Program-made: the position numbers and the translations under genes
Notes under the pieces: generated by a model
What the model saw: only the letters and a program-made list of their open reading frames with translations
Told to the model about the DNA's origin: nothing
Databases searched by the model: none
From: Thalassovita taeanensis
GTDB taxonomy: Bacteria; Pseudomonadota; Alphaproteobacteria; Rhodobacterales; Rhodobacteraceae
Length of the DNA: 64,000 bases
Reading direction: 5' to 3'
Assembly: GCF_900110775.1 (NCBI RefSeq)
Contig: NZ_FOEP01000004.1
Coordinates: 255,538 to 319,537, forward strand
Shown: positions 25,459 through 34,048 of the stretch, one piece after another
Position numbering within the stretch: the stretch's first letter is position 1
Layout of the letters: each line of letters begins with the position of its first letter

Positions 25459-26619
25459 ATGCCGAACCCAACCCATCCCCCCGTTGACCCCGCCAAGCTG
25501 ACCGCACAGCTGATCCGCTGCGCCTCGGTCACGCCAACCGAAGGCGGCGCTCTGGTGCTGCTGCAACAGCTGCTGGAGGGGGCCGGGTTCACCTGCACCC
25601 GCGTGGACCGTGGCGAGGTGGCGAACCTCTTTGCGCGCTGGGGCACCAAGGGCCACGCCCGCAGCTTCGGCTTCAATGGCCATACCGATGTGGTTCCCGT
25701 CGGTGATCAGGCCGCCTGGACCGTGCCGCCCTTTGGGGCCGTGGAAAAAGACGGAATGCTTTGGGGGCGCGGGGCGACCGACATGAAATCCGGCGTTGCC
25801 GCCTTTGCCGCCGCCGCCGTGGATTTCGTCCGCAACACGCCCCCCGATGGCGCGGTCATTCTGGCCATCACCGGCGATGAAGAAGGCGATGCCGTGGACG
25901 GCACCGTGGCGCTGCTGGATTGGATGCAGACCGAAGACGAGGCAATGTCGGCCTGCCTGGTGGGCGAACCCACCTGCCCCAACCACATGGGCGAGATGAT
26001 GAAGATCGGGCGGCGCGGCTCGATGACCGCTTGGGTCACGGTGACCGGGGTTCAGGGCCATTCCGCCTATCCGCACCGCGCCAAAAACCCGCTGCCCGCG
26101 ATTGCCCGGCTGATGGACCGCCTCTCCAGCCACGAACTCGACAGCGGCACCGATCACTTCGATCCCTCGACGCTGGCGGTGGTGACGATCGACACCGGCA
26201 ACCCGGCGACGAACGTGATCCCCGCGCGCAGCACGGCAACGGTGAACATCCGCTTCAACGACGCCCATTCCAGCACCACCCTGACCGACTGGCTCAAGGC
26301 CGAGGCTGACCGCGTCGCCGCAGACTTCGGCGTCGAAATCACGATGAAGATCAAGGTCTCGGGCGAAAGCTTTCTCACCCCGCCCGGCGCGCTGTCGGAT
26401 CTGGTCGCCAAATCGGTCGAGGCCGAAACCGGCGTCACCCCGGTGCTGTCCACGTCCGGCGGCACATCGGACGCACGGTTCGTTCAGCACCACTGCCCGG
26501 TGGTCGAATTCGGGCTGGTCGGCAAAACCATGCACCAGGTCGATGAACGGGTCGAGGTGGCACAGATCCATCAGCTCAAGGCGATCTACGCCCGCATCCT
26601 GCATGACTATTTCGCCTGA
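25459..26619 (+). CDS. dapE: Succinyl-diaminopimelate desuccinylase
   Basis: A 386-residue M20-family dizinc hydrolase that removes succinate from N-succinyl-LL-diaminopimelate in lysine and cell-wall synthesis. Metal and catalytic segments are [12 protein letters not shown] near residue 73, [15 protein letters not shown] near 97, [13 protein letters not shown] with the catalytic Glu pair near 140, and the C-terminal His in [13 protein letters not shown]. The dimerisation or lid domain spans about 180-295 ([19 protein letters not shown]). AAGGAG lies 7 bases before the ATG. Its 3' end overlaps the next gene by 17 bp, indicating an operon. Confidence 0.97.
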   Translation: MPNPTHPPVDPAKLTAQLIRCASVTPTEGGALVLLQQLLEGAGFTCTRVDRGEVANLFARWGTKGHARSFGFNGHTDVVPVGDQAAWTVPPFGAVEKDGMLWGRGATDMKSGVAAFAAAAVDFVRNTPPDGAVILAITGDEEGDAVDGTVALLDWMQTEDEAMSACLVGEPTCPNHMGEMMKIGRRGSMTAWVTVTGVQGHSAYPHRAKNPLPAIARLMDRLSSHELDSGTDHFDPSTLAVVTIDTGNPATNVIPARSTATVNIRFNDAHSSTTLTDWLKAEADRVAADFGVEITMKIKVSGESFLTPPGALSDLVAKSVEAETGVTPVLSTSGGTSDARFVQHHCPVVEFGLVGKTMHQVDERVEVAQIHQLKAIYARILHDYFA

Positions 26620-27226
26620 TTTGGCCCACCGCCGCCGTTTGGTGGTGATGCTCAAACAGCCGCGCGCAGGCCGGGTGAAAACCCGGCTGGGCCGCGGCAT
26701 CGGCATGGTGCCCGCCGCGTGGTGGTTCCGCCATCAGGTCGCGCGCCTGTTGCGGCGGCTCGACGATCCGCGCTGGCAACTGGTGCTGGCCGTCGCCCCG
26801 GACCCGGCGCTTGGCAGCAGCACTTGGCCCGCGCATCTGCCGCGCATCCCGCAGGGCCGCGGTGATCTGGGCGCGCGGATGGGGCGGATCATGCGGCACA
26901 TGCCACCCGGCCCGATCTGCATCATCGGCGGCGATATTCCCGGCGTCACCCGCGCCCATGTTGCCCGTGCCTTCAATACGCTTGGCGGGCATGATGCCGT
27001 CTTCGGCCCCGCCCCCGATGGTGGGTTCTGGCTGGTCGGGTTGCACCGCACAGCGCCGCCGCCCGCCACGTTGTTTCAGGGCGTGCGCTGGTCCTCGGCC
27101 CACGCGCTGGCCGACAGCATGGCCAGCCTGAAACATCACCGGATCGCACTGGTGGATACCTTGCACGACGTCGACACTGTCGAAGATTTGCGCACCACCG
27201 GGGCCGCCATGCGTTTTCCCAAGTGA
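26603..27226 (+). CDS. TIGR04282/DUF2064-family glycosyltransferase-like protein
   Basis: About 207 residues with a nucleotide-sugar-transferase-like fold. The N-terminal [19 protein letters not shown] is the signature of this family; [18 protein letters not shown] contains the acidic metal site, and [15 protein letters not shown] follows. The end, [14 protein letters not shown], is also family-typical. The reaction is not established for most members. The ATG at 26603 overlaps dapE by 17 bp; the longest frame begins at 26543 inside dapE and would add a non-homologous Arg/Ser-rich leader. It is followed closely by rnr. Confidence 0.8.
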   Translation: MTISPDLAHRRRLVVMLKQPRAGRVKTRLGRGIGMVPAAWWFRHQVARLLRRLDDPRWQLVLAVAPDPALGSSTWPAHLPRIPQGRGDLGARMGRIMRHMPPGPICIIGGDIPGVTRAHVARAFNTLGGHDAVFGPAPDGGFWLVGLHRTAPPPATLFQGVRWSSAHALADSMASLKHHRIALVDTLHDVDTVEDLRTTGAAMRFPK

Positions 27227-27257
27227 CGCGCCTTTCAAGCCATGATACGCCACGAAC

Positions 27258-29513
27258 ATGAGCCAGATGCCCACCAAGGACGAAATCCTTCAATGGATTT
27301 CCGACAACCCGACCCTCACTGCGAAACGCGATATTGCCAAGGCCTTTGGCATCAAAGGCGCTGCGCGTATTGATCTCAAGCGCATCCTGAAAGAGCTCGA
27401 GGCCGACGGCCATCTGGAAAAGCGCAAGAAGACCTATCGCGACCCGGACCGGCTGCCGCCTGTCAGCGTGTTGCAGATCACCGGCCCCAGCCCCGATGGC
27501 GACCTGATGGCGCGACCGCTGGAATGGATGGGCGAAGGCGTTGAACCTGTCGTCCTGATGATCCCGCGCGCCAGCGATCCGGCCTTGGGCGAAGGCGACC
27601 GCATTCTCGCCCGCCTGACCGAGGTTCGCGGCGAAGCCCACCATTACGAAGCGCGGCTGATCCGCCGCATCGGTGCCAACCCGCACCGGGTGCTGGGCGT
27701 GTTCCGCAAAGGCGCCGAAGGCGGGCGGATTCTGCCCATCGACAAGGGCGACGGCAAGGAATGGCAGGTGCCCGAAGGCTCCACCGGCGGCGCCAAGGAT
27801 GGCGAGTTGGTCGAGGCGGAACAAGCCGGGCCGATGGGTCGCATGGGCCTGCCCCGTGCCCGCATCATCACCCGGCTGGGCGATCCAAGCGCGCCCAAAG
27901 CCGTCAGCCTGATCGCCATTCATCAGCATGGCATCCCCGATGACTTCCCCGACGACGTGATCGCCGAAGCCGACAGCATGAAACCCGCAGGCCTCGACGC
28001 TCGGGTGGACATGCGCGAAATGCCCCTGATCACCATCGACCCCTTCGATGCCCGCGACCACGATGACGCCTGCTGGGCGCACGAGGATGACGACCCCAAG
28101 AACGAAGGCGGCTTTGTGCTCTGGGTCGCGATCGCCGACGTGGCGCATTACGTCCCCTCGGGCGGCGCAATCGACCGCGAGGCGCGCAAGCGCGGCAACT
28201 CCAGCTATTTCCCCGACCGGGTCGTGCCGATGCTGCCCGACCGGCTGTCCGGCGACCTGTGCTCGCTGCACGAAGGCGTGCCGCGTGCCTGTATCGCGCT
28301 GCGCATGCAAATCAACGCCGTCGGCGAAAAGATCGCCCACCGGTTTCAGCGCGGCTTGATGCGCTCGGTCGCCTCGCTGAACTATCAAGAGGTCCAGCAA
28401 GCCCGCGATGGCGCGCCAAACGAAAAATGCGCCCCCCTGATGGACGAGGTCATCACCCCGCTTTACGCCGCCTACGAGGCGCTGGTGAAAGCCCGCCACC
28501 GGCGGCAACCGCTGGATCTGGACCTGCCCGAACGCAAGGTGATCCTCAGCGACGAAGGGCTCGTCACCAGCGTCAACTTCACCGACCGGCTGGATGCGCA
28601 TAAGCTGATCGAGGAATTCATGATCCTCGCCAATGTCGCCGCCGCCGAAACCCTCGTGGCAAAGAAATCGCCGCTGCTGTTCCGCGTCCACGAAGAACCC
28701 TCGCCCGAAAAGCTCGAATCGCTGCGCGACACCGCACAGGCGGCCGGGCTGGTGCTGGCCAAGGGGCAGGTGCTGAAAACCAGCCACCTGAACGCACTTC
28801 TGGCCGCCGCCGAAAACACCGACTTCGACGAGCTGATCAACATGTCCACCCTGCGCGCGATGACGCAGGCCTATTACAGCCCCGCCAACTTCGGCCACTT
28901 CGGCCTGGCGCTTCTGGCCTACGCGCATTTCACCTCGCCGATCCGGCGCTATTCCGACCTGATCGTGCACCGCGCCCTGATCACCGCGCATGGCTGGGGC
29001 GAAGACGGCCTGACCCGCGCCGATGCCGAACGCCTTGACGAAACCGCAACCCACATCAGCGAAACCGAACGTCGCTCGATGATGGCCGAACGTGACACCA
29101 CCGACCGCTATCTGGCGGCGTTCCTGTCCGAACGGGTGGGGCAGGAATTCACCGGCAAGATCAGCGGCATCGCCAAGTTCGGCGCCTTCGTCAAACTGGA
29201 TGAAACCGGCGCCGACGGGCTGATCCCGATCCGCACGCTGGGGCGCGAGTATTTCCACTTCGACCGGGAAGCAGGCACCCTGATGGGCTCTGACACCGGG
29301 CTGACCATCTCCATCGGTCAGCGGGTCCGCGTCAAACTGGTCGAAGCCGCCCCCGTCACCGGCGGCCTCGCGCTGGAGCTGATCAGCATCGAGGGCAAGG
29401 ATATGCCCCGTGGCCCATCGCGTGGGCGCGGCAAGCCGATGAAGCGCAAGCTGTCCACCTCGCGGCGCAAAACCGCCAAGACCAAACGCAAGGTCGAACG
29501 CACACGGCGCTAA
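27258..29513 (+). CDS. rnr: Ribonuclease R
   Basis: A 751-residue RNB-family 3'-5' exoribonuclease that degrades structured RNA in a hydrolytic, magnesium-dependent way. Order of parts: an N-terminal helix-turn-helix (DIAKAFGIKGAARIDLKRIL), cold-shock domains to about residue 240, the RNB catalytic domain with ITIDPFDARDHDDACWA and YFPDRVVPMLPDRL, the FTSPIRRYSDLIVHRALI segment, a C-terminal S1 domain (GQEFTGKISGIAKFGAFVKL) and a Lys/Arg-rich tail (residues about 720-751). It starts 31 bp after the TIGR04282 gene and is likely in its operon. Confidence 0.97.
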   Translation: MSQMPTKDEILQWISDNPTLTAKRDIAKAFGIKGAARIDLKRILKELEADGHLEKRKKTYRDPDRLPPVSVLQITGPSPDGDLMARPLEWMGEGVEPVVLMIPRASDPALGEGDRILARLTEVRGEAHHYEARLIRRIGANPHRVLGVFRKGAEGGRILPIDKGDGKEWQVPEGSTGGAKDGELVEAEQAGPMGRMGLPRARIITRLGDPSAPKAVSLIAIHQHGIPDDFPDDVIAEADSMKPAGLDARVDMREMPLITIDPFDARDHDDACWAHEDDDPKNEGGFVLWVAIADVAHYVPSGGAIDREARKRGNSSYFPDRVVPMLPDRLSGDLCSLHEGVPRACIALRMQINAVGEKIAHRFQRGLMRSVASLNYQEVQQARDGAPNEKCAPLMDEVITPLYAAYEALVKARHRRQPLDLDLPERKVILSDEGLVTSVNFTDRLDAHKLIEEFMILANVAAAETLVAKKSPLLFRVHEEPSPEKLESLRDTAQAAGLVLAKGQVLKTSHLNALLAAAENTDFDELINMSTLRAMTQAYYSPANFGHFGLALLAYAHFTSPIRRYSDLIVHRALITAHGWGEDGLTRADAERLDETATHISETERRSMMAERDTTDRYLAAFLSERVGQEFTGKISGIAKFGAFVKLDETGADGLIPIRTLGREYFHFDREAGTLMGSDTGLTISIGQRVRVKLVEAAPVTGGLALELISIEGKDMPRGPSRGRGKPMKRKLSTSRRKTAKTKRKVERTRR

Positions 29514-29540
29514 CTCGGCAAGCTTTCGCAGGCTTTTGGG

Positions 29541-29560
29541 CGGCGGGCATTTGCCCGCTT
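29541..29560 (+). terminator. Hairpin after rnr
   Basis: GCGGGCA and TGCCCGC pair around TT, 30 bases past the rnr stop, followed by TTCCG. It is a compact 7-bp stem without a long T-run, a possible weak terminator. The same GCGGGCA core is present at the dapD hairpin. Confidence 0.5.
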
Positions 29561-29622
29561 CCGAAATCCGCGCAATCGCGATACCATTGTTGCCAAGTTC
29601 AGCAATAGAACGGGGCCGGGCA

Positions 29623-30900
29623 ATGTTTTTCAAAGTACTCTTATCTGCGTTTGCAGGCGCTTGCCTGTTGTCGGGGGCCCTTGTGGCCGAACCCCTGCGC
29701 GAATCCCTGCGACCGCAAAAGCGCCCCAACGTGGCGCAGGATGTGGCCGATCAGGTCGCCCAGATCTCCAGCTCGAACCTCGGGTTTCAGCGCTGGATCG
29801 AAGGCTTCCGTCGCCGTGCCAGCGCCGCCGGGATCAGCACCAGCACCTTTAACCGCGCCTTCAAGGGCGTGCGCTATGACACCGACGTGATTCAGCGCGA
29901 CCGCAACCAGTCGGAATTCACCAAAACCATCTGGGATTACCTCGACAGCGCCGCCTCGGACAGCCGCGTCAAAAATGGGAAACAGGCCCTGCGCCAGCAC
30001 GGTCGCACCCTCAACGCCATCGAAGCCAAATACGGCGTCGACAAAGAGGTCGTGACCGCCGTCTGGGGTCTGGAAAGCGCCTATGGCAGCCATCGCGGCT
30101 CCACCGATGTGGTCGAGGCGCTGGCGACGCTGGCCTATGATGGTCGCCGTGGCGCGTTCTTCGAGGCACAGCTGATCGCCGCGCTGAAGATCCTTCAGGC
30201 CGGTGACACCAGCCCGCGCCAGATGACCGGCAGCTGGGCCGGCGCGATGGGTCACACGCAGTTCATTCCCACCTCCTACCTCGCCTATGCGGTCGATTTC
30301 ACCGGTGATGGCAAGCGTGACATCTGGTCCGACAACCCCACCGATGCGCTGGCCTCGACCGCCGCCTATCTGGCACGCTTCGGCTGGGTCAAAGGCCAGC
30401 CCTGGGGCGTCGAGGTGAAACTGCCGCGTGGTTTCAACTATGCGCTGGCAAGCCGCAAGATCAAGAAAATGCCCTCCGACTGGGCCCGCTTGGGCGTCAA
30501 AGGCCTGAACGGTCAGCCGGTGCGCGACTACGGCAGCGCCTCGGTTCTGCTGCCTGCGGGCGCGCAGGGCGCCGCGTTCCTGATCTTCAAGAACTTCTCG
30601 GTGATCGAGCGTTACAATACCGCCGACGCCTATGTGATCGGCGTTGGCCACCTCAGCGACCGGCTCAAGGGCGGCAAACCGATTCAGTCAGAATGGCCGC
30701 GCGGCGATCGCGCCCTGACCTTCGCTGAGCGTAAGGAAATGCAAAGCCACCTGACCCGCAAGGGCTTCGACACCAAAGGCGTCGATGGCAAAATCGGCCC
30801 GCTGACGATCGAAGCGGTGCGCGGCTACCAACGCGCCATCGGCACCGAACCCGACGGCTATCCCTCGCTCTCCATCCTGACAAAATTGCGCAGGAACTGA
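29623..30900 (+). CDS. Lytic murein transglycosylase (MltB type) with peptidoglycan-binding domain
   Basis: About 425 residues. A signal peptide spans residues 1-22 (MFFKVLLSAFAGACLLSGAL). An SLT_2/MltB catalytic domain follows, with the catalytic Glu in VVTAVWGLESAYGSHRG, the TGSWAGAMGHTQFIPTSYLA loop and STAAYLARFGWVKGQPWG. A PG_binding_1 repeat is at the C-terminus (HLTRKGFDTKGVDGKIGPLT). It cleaves the MurNAc-GlcNAc bond to form 1,6-anhydro products. There is no lipobox, so it is soluble in the periplasm, unlike E. coli MltB. I chose the ATG at 29623 because the signal peptide begins there; the frame is open from 29536. Confidence 0.93.
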   Translation: MFFKVLLSAFAGACLLSGALVAEPLRESLRPQKRPNVAQDVADQVAQISSSNLGFQRWIEGFRRRASAAGISTSTFNRAFKGVRYDTDVIQRDRNQSEFTKTIWDYLDSAASDSRVKNGKQALRQHGRTLNAIEAKYGVDKEVVTAVWGLESAYGSHRGSTDVVEALATLAYDGRRGAFFEAQLIAALKILQAGDTSPRQMTGSWAGAMGHTQFIPTSYLAYAVDFTGDGKRDIWSDNPTDALASTAAYLARFGWVKGQPWGVEVKLPRGFNYALASRKIKKMPSDWARLGVKGLNGQPVRDYGSASVLLPAGAQGAAFLIFKNFSVIERYNTADAYVIGVGHLSDRLKGGKPIQSEWPRGDRALTFAERKEMQSHLTRKGFDTKGVDGKIGPLTIEAVRGYQRAIGTEPDGYPSLSILTKLRRN

Positions 30901-30956
30901 GCGTCACAGCACCACTTCCCCGCTTGCCAAACCCGCCCCGGCTTGGCAAAGTCGCT

Positions 30957-31105
30957 CCGTTCTCAGGGCGGGGTGAAACTCCCCACCGGCGGTAAGGGGC
31001 CTCGGCCCCAAGCCCGCGAGCGCCTCGGCGGCCTTCCGCCCCGAGGGTCAGCAGATCTGGTGCAACTCCAGAGCCGACGGTCATAGTCCGGATGAAAGAG
31101 AACGG
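30957..31105 (+). ncRNA. FMN riboswitch (RFN element) upstream of ribH
   Basis: The conserved RFN core is present: AGGGCGGGGTGAAACTCCCC, ACCGGCGGTAAG, AAGCCCGCGAGCG, GGGTCAGCAGATCTGGTG, AGAGCCGACGGTCATAGTCC and GGATGAAAGAGAA. The closing stem P1 is perfect over 8 bp (30957-30964 CCGTTCTC with 31098-31105 GAGAACGG). FMN binding folds the aptamer and lowers expression of the downstream lumazine synthase. A CCTTCCTT at 31130-31137 can pair with the AGGAAAGG ribosome site at 31170-31177, so control is probably at translation initiation (inference). Confidence 0.96.
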
Positions 31106-31186
31106 CAGGCAAAGCGCGGGGTCCCGTGCCCTTCCTTGTCGTTTCGACGCTCTGGGTGACGTGTCGATGAGGAAAGGAAACGCTAC

Positions 31187-31621
31187 ATGACACCCACCCG
31201 CTACGCCTTTATCAAGGCAAACTGGCACGCCGACATCGTCGACCGTGCGCTCGACGGCTTCGCCGAACTGATTCCCGCCGCCCAGATTGATGTCTTCGAC
31301 GTCCCCGGCGCGTTTGAAATGCCCCTGCTCGCCCGCGATCTGGCCCAGACCGGCCGCTACGCCGCCGTCGCCTGCGCCGCCTTCGTCGTGGATGGCGGGA
31401 TCTACCGACATGATTTCGTGGCGCAGGCCGTGGTCGACGGTCTCATGCGCGCAGGCCTCGATACCGGCATCCCGGTGCTCTCGGTCTCGCTGACCCCACA
31501 CCACTATCAGGAAACCGACCACCACAACGAAATCTACCGCGCGCATTTCGTCGAAAAAGGCCGCGAGGCCGCCCGCGCCGCGCTCACAATCGGTAAAACC
31601 CGCGCCGCTCTGGCCGCCTGA
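31187..31621 (+). CDS. ribH: 6,7-dimethyl-8-ribityllumazine synthase, type II
   Basis: 144 residues. It joins dihydroxybutanone phosphate and the ribitylamino-uracil to make lumazine, the last step before riboflavin synthase. Active-site segments are FIKANWHADIV (aromatic binding site), VFDVPGAFEMPLLARDL, FVVDGGIYRHDFVAQAVVDG and the proton-donor histidine region SLTPHHYQETDHHNE. The sequence pattern fits the RibH2 class of Brucella and rhizobia, which is usually a stand-alone gene under an FMN riboswitch while ribH1 sits in the rib operon. That is what is seen here. Confidence 0.93.
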   Translation: MTPTRYAFIKANWHADIVDRALDGFAELIPAAQIDVFDVPGAFEMPLLARDLAQTGRYAAVACAAFVVDGGIYRHDFVAQAVVDGLMRAGLDTGIPVLSVSLTPHHYQETDHHNEIYRAHFVEKGREAARAALTIGKTRAALAA

Positions 31622-31649
31622 TACCCGAAAGACTGCCCCACACCTCAGG

Positions 31650-31671
31650 CTTCTTTCTGATGAAAATACTC
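31650..31671 (+). repeat. 22-base post-stop motif after ribH
   Basis: CTTCTTTCTGATGAAAATAC+TC lies 28 bases past the ribH stop and is nearly identical to the copies at 10687 and 15599. Confidence 0.6.
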
Positions 31672-31678
31672 AAATCCC

Positions 31679-31706
31679 GCCCCGTCCGCCTCAGCGCGGT
31701 CGGGGC
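31679..31706. terminator. Bidirectional hairpin between convergent ribH and serB
   Basis: GCCCCG-T-CCGC pairs with GCGG-T-CGGGGC around CTCAGC: 10 bp with one T-T mismatch. It lies between two convergent genes and could end transcription from both sides, though no T-run follows. Confidence 0.55.
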
Positions 31707-31733
31707 CTGCCCGTCCCGCTTCAGCAAACGACC

Positions 31734-32612
31734 TCAGGCGCCAACAAATTCCTCACGCGCATAGCCCTGCAAATACAGCAGCGCCGTCAGATCGCCGTGA
31801 TTGATCCGCACCTCGCATTGCGCCGCCACGCTGGGCTTGGCATGCAGCGCCACGCCGGTGCCCGCCCGGCCCAGCATCCCAAGGTCATTCGCCCCGTCGC
31901 CCACCGCCAGAACATCGGCCTCCTCGATGCCCAGATGCCGGGTGATCCGTTCCAACGCATCCACCTTGGCCTGCCGCCCCAGAATCGGCCGCGCCACATC
32001 ACCGCTCAGCTTGCCATCCTCGATCAGCAGAATATTGGCGTGGTTCTCGTCAAACCCCAGCTCGCGCGCCACATGCCCGGTGAACGCCGTGAAGCCACCC
32101 GACACCAACGCGGCATAGCCCCCAACCGCCCGCATCGTCGCAACCAAAGCCTTGCCGCCCGGCATGAAACTGATCCGCTCGGCCAACACCTTGCCGATCA
32201 CGGCTTCGTCCAGCCCCTTCAGCAGCCCGACCCGCTCCAGCAATGCGCCCTCGAAATCCAGCTCACCGTTCATCGCCCGCGCGGTGATATCCGCCACGCG
32301 CGCCCCAACGCCCGCCTCATCGGCCAGCTCGTCAATACACTCCTGCCGGATCATCGTGCTGTCCATATCGGCCAGCAACATCTTCTTCTTGCGCCCCGCA
32401 GCAGGCTGCACGATCAGATCCAACCCCAAACGCTGCATCTCTTCCCAAACGTCCCAGCGATTGTCCGGCAGAACCGACAGCTCGAATTCCGCGGCTTCGG
32501 CCTGCGCCAACCACACAACATCCCCCCCACCCCAGGCATCGCGCAGCGAATCAAGCAGCGCACGTTCCAGATGAGGCTCTTCGGGATTGGACAGGATCGT
32601 GGCGACATACAT
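31734..32612 (-). CDS. serB: Phosphoserine phosphatase
   Basis: A 292-residue HAD-superfamily enzyme that performs the final step of serine synthesis, phosphoserine to serine. The HAD motifs are in order: LLADMDSTMIRQECIDELAD (nucleophile Asp), ALVSGGFTAFTGHVARELG (motif II Ser), and LAVGDGANDLGMLGRAGTGV (motif IV). An N-terminal region of about 80 residues is an ACT-like or regulatory extension, as in other proteobacterial SerB. It is divergent from serC and serA, so all three serine-pathway genes lie within 4 kb. Confidence 0.96.
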   Translation of the reverse strand: MYVATILSNPEEPHLERALLDSLRDAWGGGDVVWLAQAEAAEFELSVLPDNRWDVWEEMQRLGLDLIVQPAAGRKKKMLLADMDSTMIRQECIDELADEAGVGARVADITARAMNGELDFEGALLERVGLLKGLDEAVIGKVLAERISFMPGGKALVATMRAVGGYAALVSGGFTAFTGHVARELGFDENHANILLIEDGKLSGDVARPILGRQAKVDALERITRHLGIEEADVLAVGDGANDLGMLGRAGTGVALHAKPSVAAQCEVRINHGDLTALLYLQGYAREEFVGA

Positions 32613-32713
32613 GGGGCAAAGCTCCGTTCACAGTTGGTCTGCGTCGCAAAAGCGCATTCAAGCGGCGCTATAGCTGCATTTTTACCATTGTGAAAGCATC
32701 GGAACCACACTAT

Positions 32714-32771
32714 CTGCGTCGGTGGGACACCCCTCCCCAACGGGGGGCGCTTATCTGGAAGGGTAGCACAA
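32714..32771 (+). ncRNA. serC-type leader RNA
   Basis: Directly before serC an outer stem GCG/CGC (32716-32718 with 32748-32750) encloses two hairpins: GGTG-GGA-CACC (32721-32731) and CTCCCC-AAC-GGGGGG (32733-32747, one T-G pair). GGAAGGG, the ribosome site, follows. A conserved motif in this position, called serC, is known from alphaproteobacteria and is thought to regulate serine synthesis. The match here is by position and hairpin layout, not by a covariance search. Confidence 0.7.
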
Positions 32772-33923
32772 ATGACGACGACACAACCGGCACTGCGGCC
32801 GGCAAATCCGCGGTTCTCCTCTGGCCCCTGTGCCAAAATCCCCACATTTGATCTGGCCAAACTGTCTGGCGCGCCCTTGGGCCGCTCGCACCGTGCCGCT
32901 GTTGGCAAAGCCAAGCTGAAAGCCGCGATCGAAGGCACCCGTGAGATTCTCGGCATCCCCGCCGATTACCGCATCGGCATCGTGCCCGCGTCAGATACCG
33001 GCGCCGTCGAAATGGCGCTCTGGTCACTTCTGGGCCAACGCAAAGCTGAAATGGTCGCATGGGAAAGCTTCGGCGCGGGCTGGGTCACCGACGTGGTCAA
33101 GCAGCTGAAAATCGAAGCCGAGGTCAAGACCGCCGACTATGGCAAGATCGTTGATCTCAGCAGCATCGACTTCAACAACGACGTTGTCTTCACCTGGAAC
33201 GGCACCACCTCGGGCGTGCGCGTCCCGAACGGTGATTTCATTCCCGCCGACCGTGACGGCCTGACCATCTGCGACGCCACCAGCGCTGCCTTCGCGATGG
33301 ACCTGCCTTGGGACAAGCTGGATGTGACCACCTTCAGCTGGCAAAAAGTGCTGGGCGGCGAAGCAGCCCACGGCATGATCGTGCTCAGCCCCCGCGCGGT
33401 GGAACGCCTCGAAAGCTACACCCCCGCTTGGCCGCTGCCGAAAATTTTCCGCATGACCAAGGGCGGCAAGCTGATCGAAGGTATCTTCGTCGGTGAAACC
33501 ATCAACACCCCCTCGATGCTGGCAGTCGAAGATTACCTGCTGGCCCTCGATTGGGCGCGCGACGTTGGCGGCCTGTCCGGGCTGATCGCCCGTGCGGATG
33601 CCAATGCCGGGGCGGTCTGGGATTTCTGCGCCGCACGCGACTGGATCGACAATCTGGCCGAAGATGACGCCACGCGCTCGAACACCAGCGTGTGCCTGAA
33701 ATTCACCGATGACCGCATCAAGGACGGCGCCGCATTCGCCAAGGCAGTGGCCAAGCGTTTGGAAGCGGAAAACATCGCGCTGGATATCGGCGCCTATCGC
33801 GACGCGCCCGCCGGTCTTCGGATCTGGTGTGGTGGCACGGTTGAAACCTCGGATGTGGCGGCGATGCTGCCCTGGCTCGAATGGGCGTTCGAGGCCGAGA
33901 TCGCAGCGCAGGCTGCGGCCTAA
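32772..33923 (+). CDS. serC: Phosphoserine aminotransferase
   Basis: A 383-residue class V PLP aminotransferase of the alphaproteobacterial SerC type, which transaminates 3-phosphohydroxypyruvate with glutamate. Features are [15 protein letters not shown] at the start, [20 protein letters not shown] (phosphate-binding loop), [20 protein letters not shown], and the PLP-lysine segment [20 protein letters not shown]. The C-terminus [16 protein letters not shown] is family-typical. A leader RNA precedes it. serA follows after 125 bp in the same direction, so the pair is probably co-regulated. Confidence 0.97.
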   Translation: MTTTQPALRPANPRFSSGPCAKIPTFDLAKLSGAPLGRSHRAAVGKAKLKAAIEGTREILGIPADYRIGIVPASDTGAVEMALWSLLGQRKAEMVAWESFGAGWVTDVVKQLKIEAEVKTADYGKIVDLSSIDFNNDVVFTWNGTTSGVRVPNGDFIPADRDGLTICDATSAAFAMDLPWDKLDVTTFSWQKVLGGEAAHGMIVLSPRAVERLESYTPAWPLPKIFRMTKGGKLIEGIFVGETINTPSMLAVEDYLLALDWARDVGGLSGLIARADANAGAVWDFCAARDWIDNLAEDDATRSNTSVCLKFTDDRIKDGAAFAKAVAKRLEAENIALDIGAYRDAPAGLRIWCGGTVETSDVAAMLPWLEWAFEAEIAAQAAA

Positions 33924-34048
33924 CGATATTCTGGCTGCGCATTCGTGCGCAGCCTCCCCCAAAATTGGAAACTTTCGTGCGAAAATCGCGTATGCATGTG
34001 ATGTGTATGCCCTGTGCATCGAAAGTGTAGAGCAAAAAGGACCCAGAA

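Noticed and set aside
26973-29729. A 918-codon open frame opposite rnr.
   Set aside because: RNase R on the other strand is complete with all motifs; the antisense protein shows no domain.
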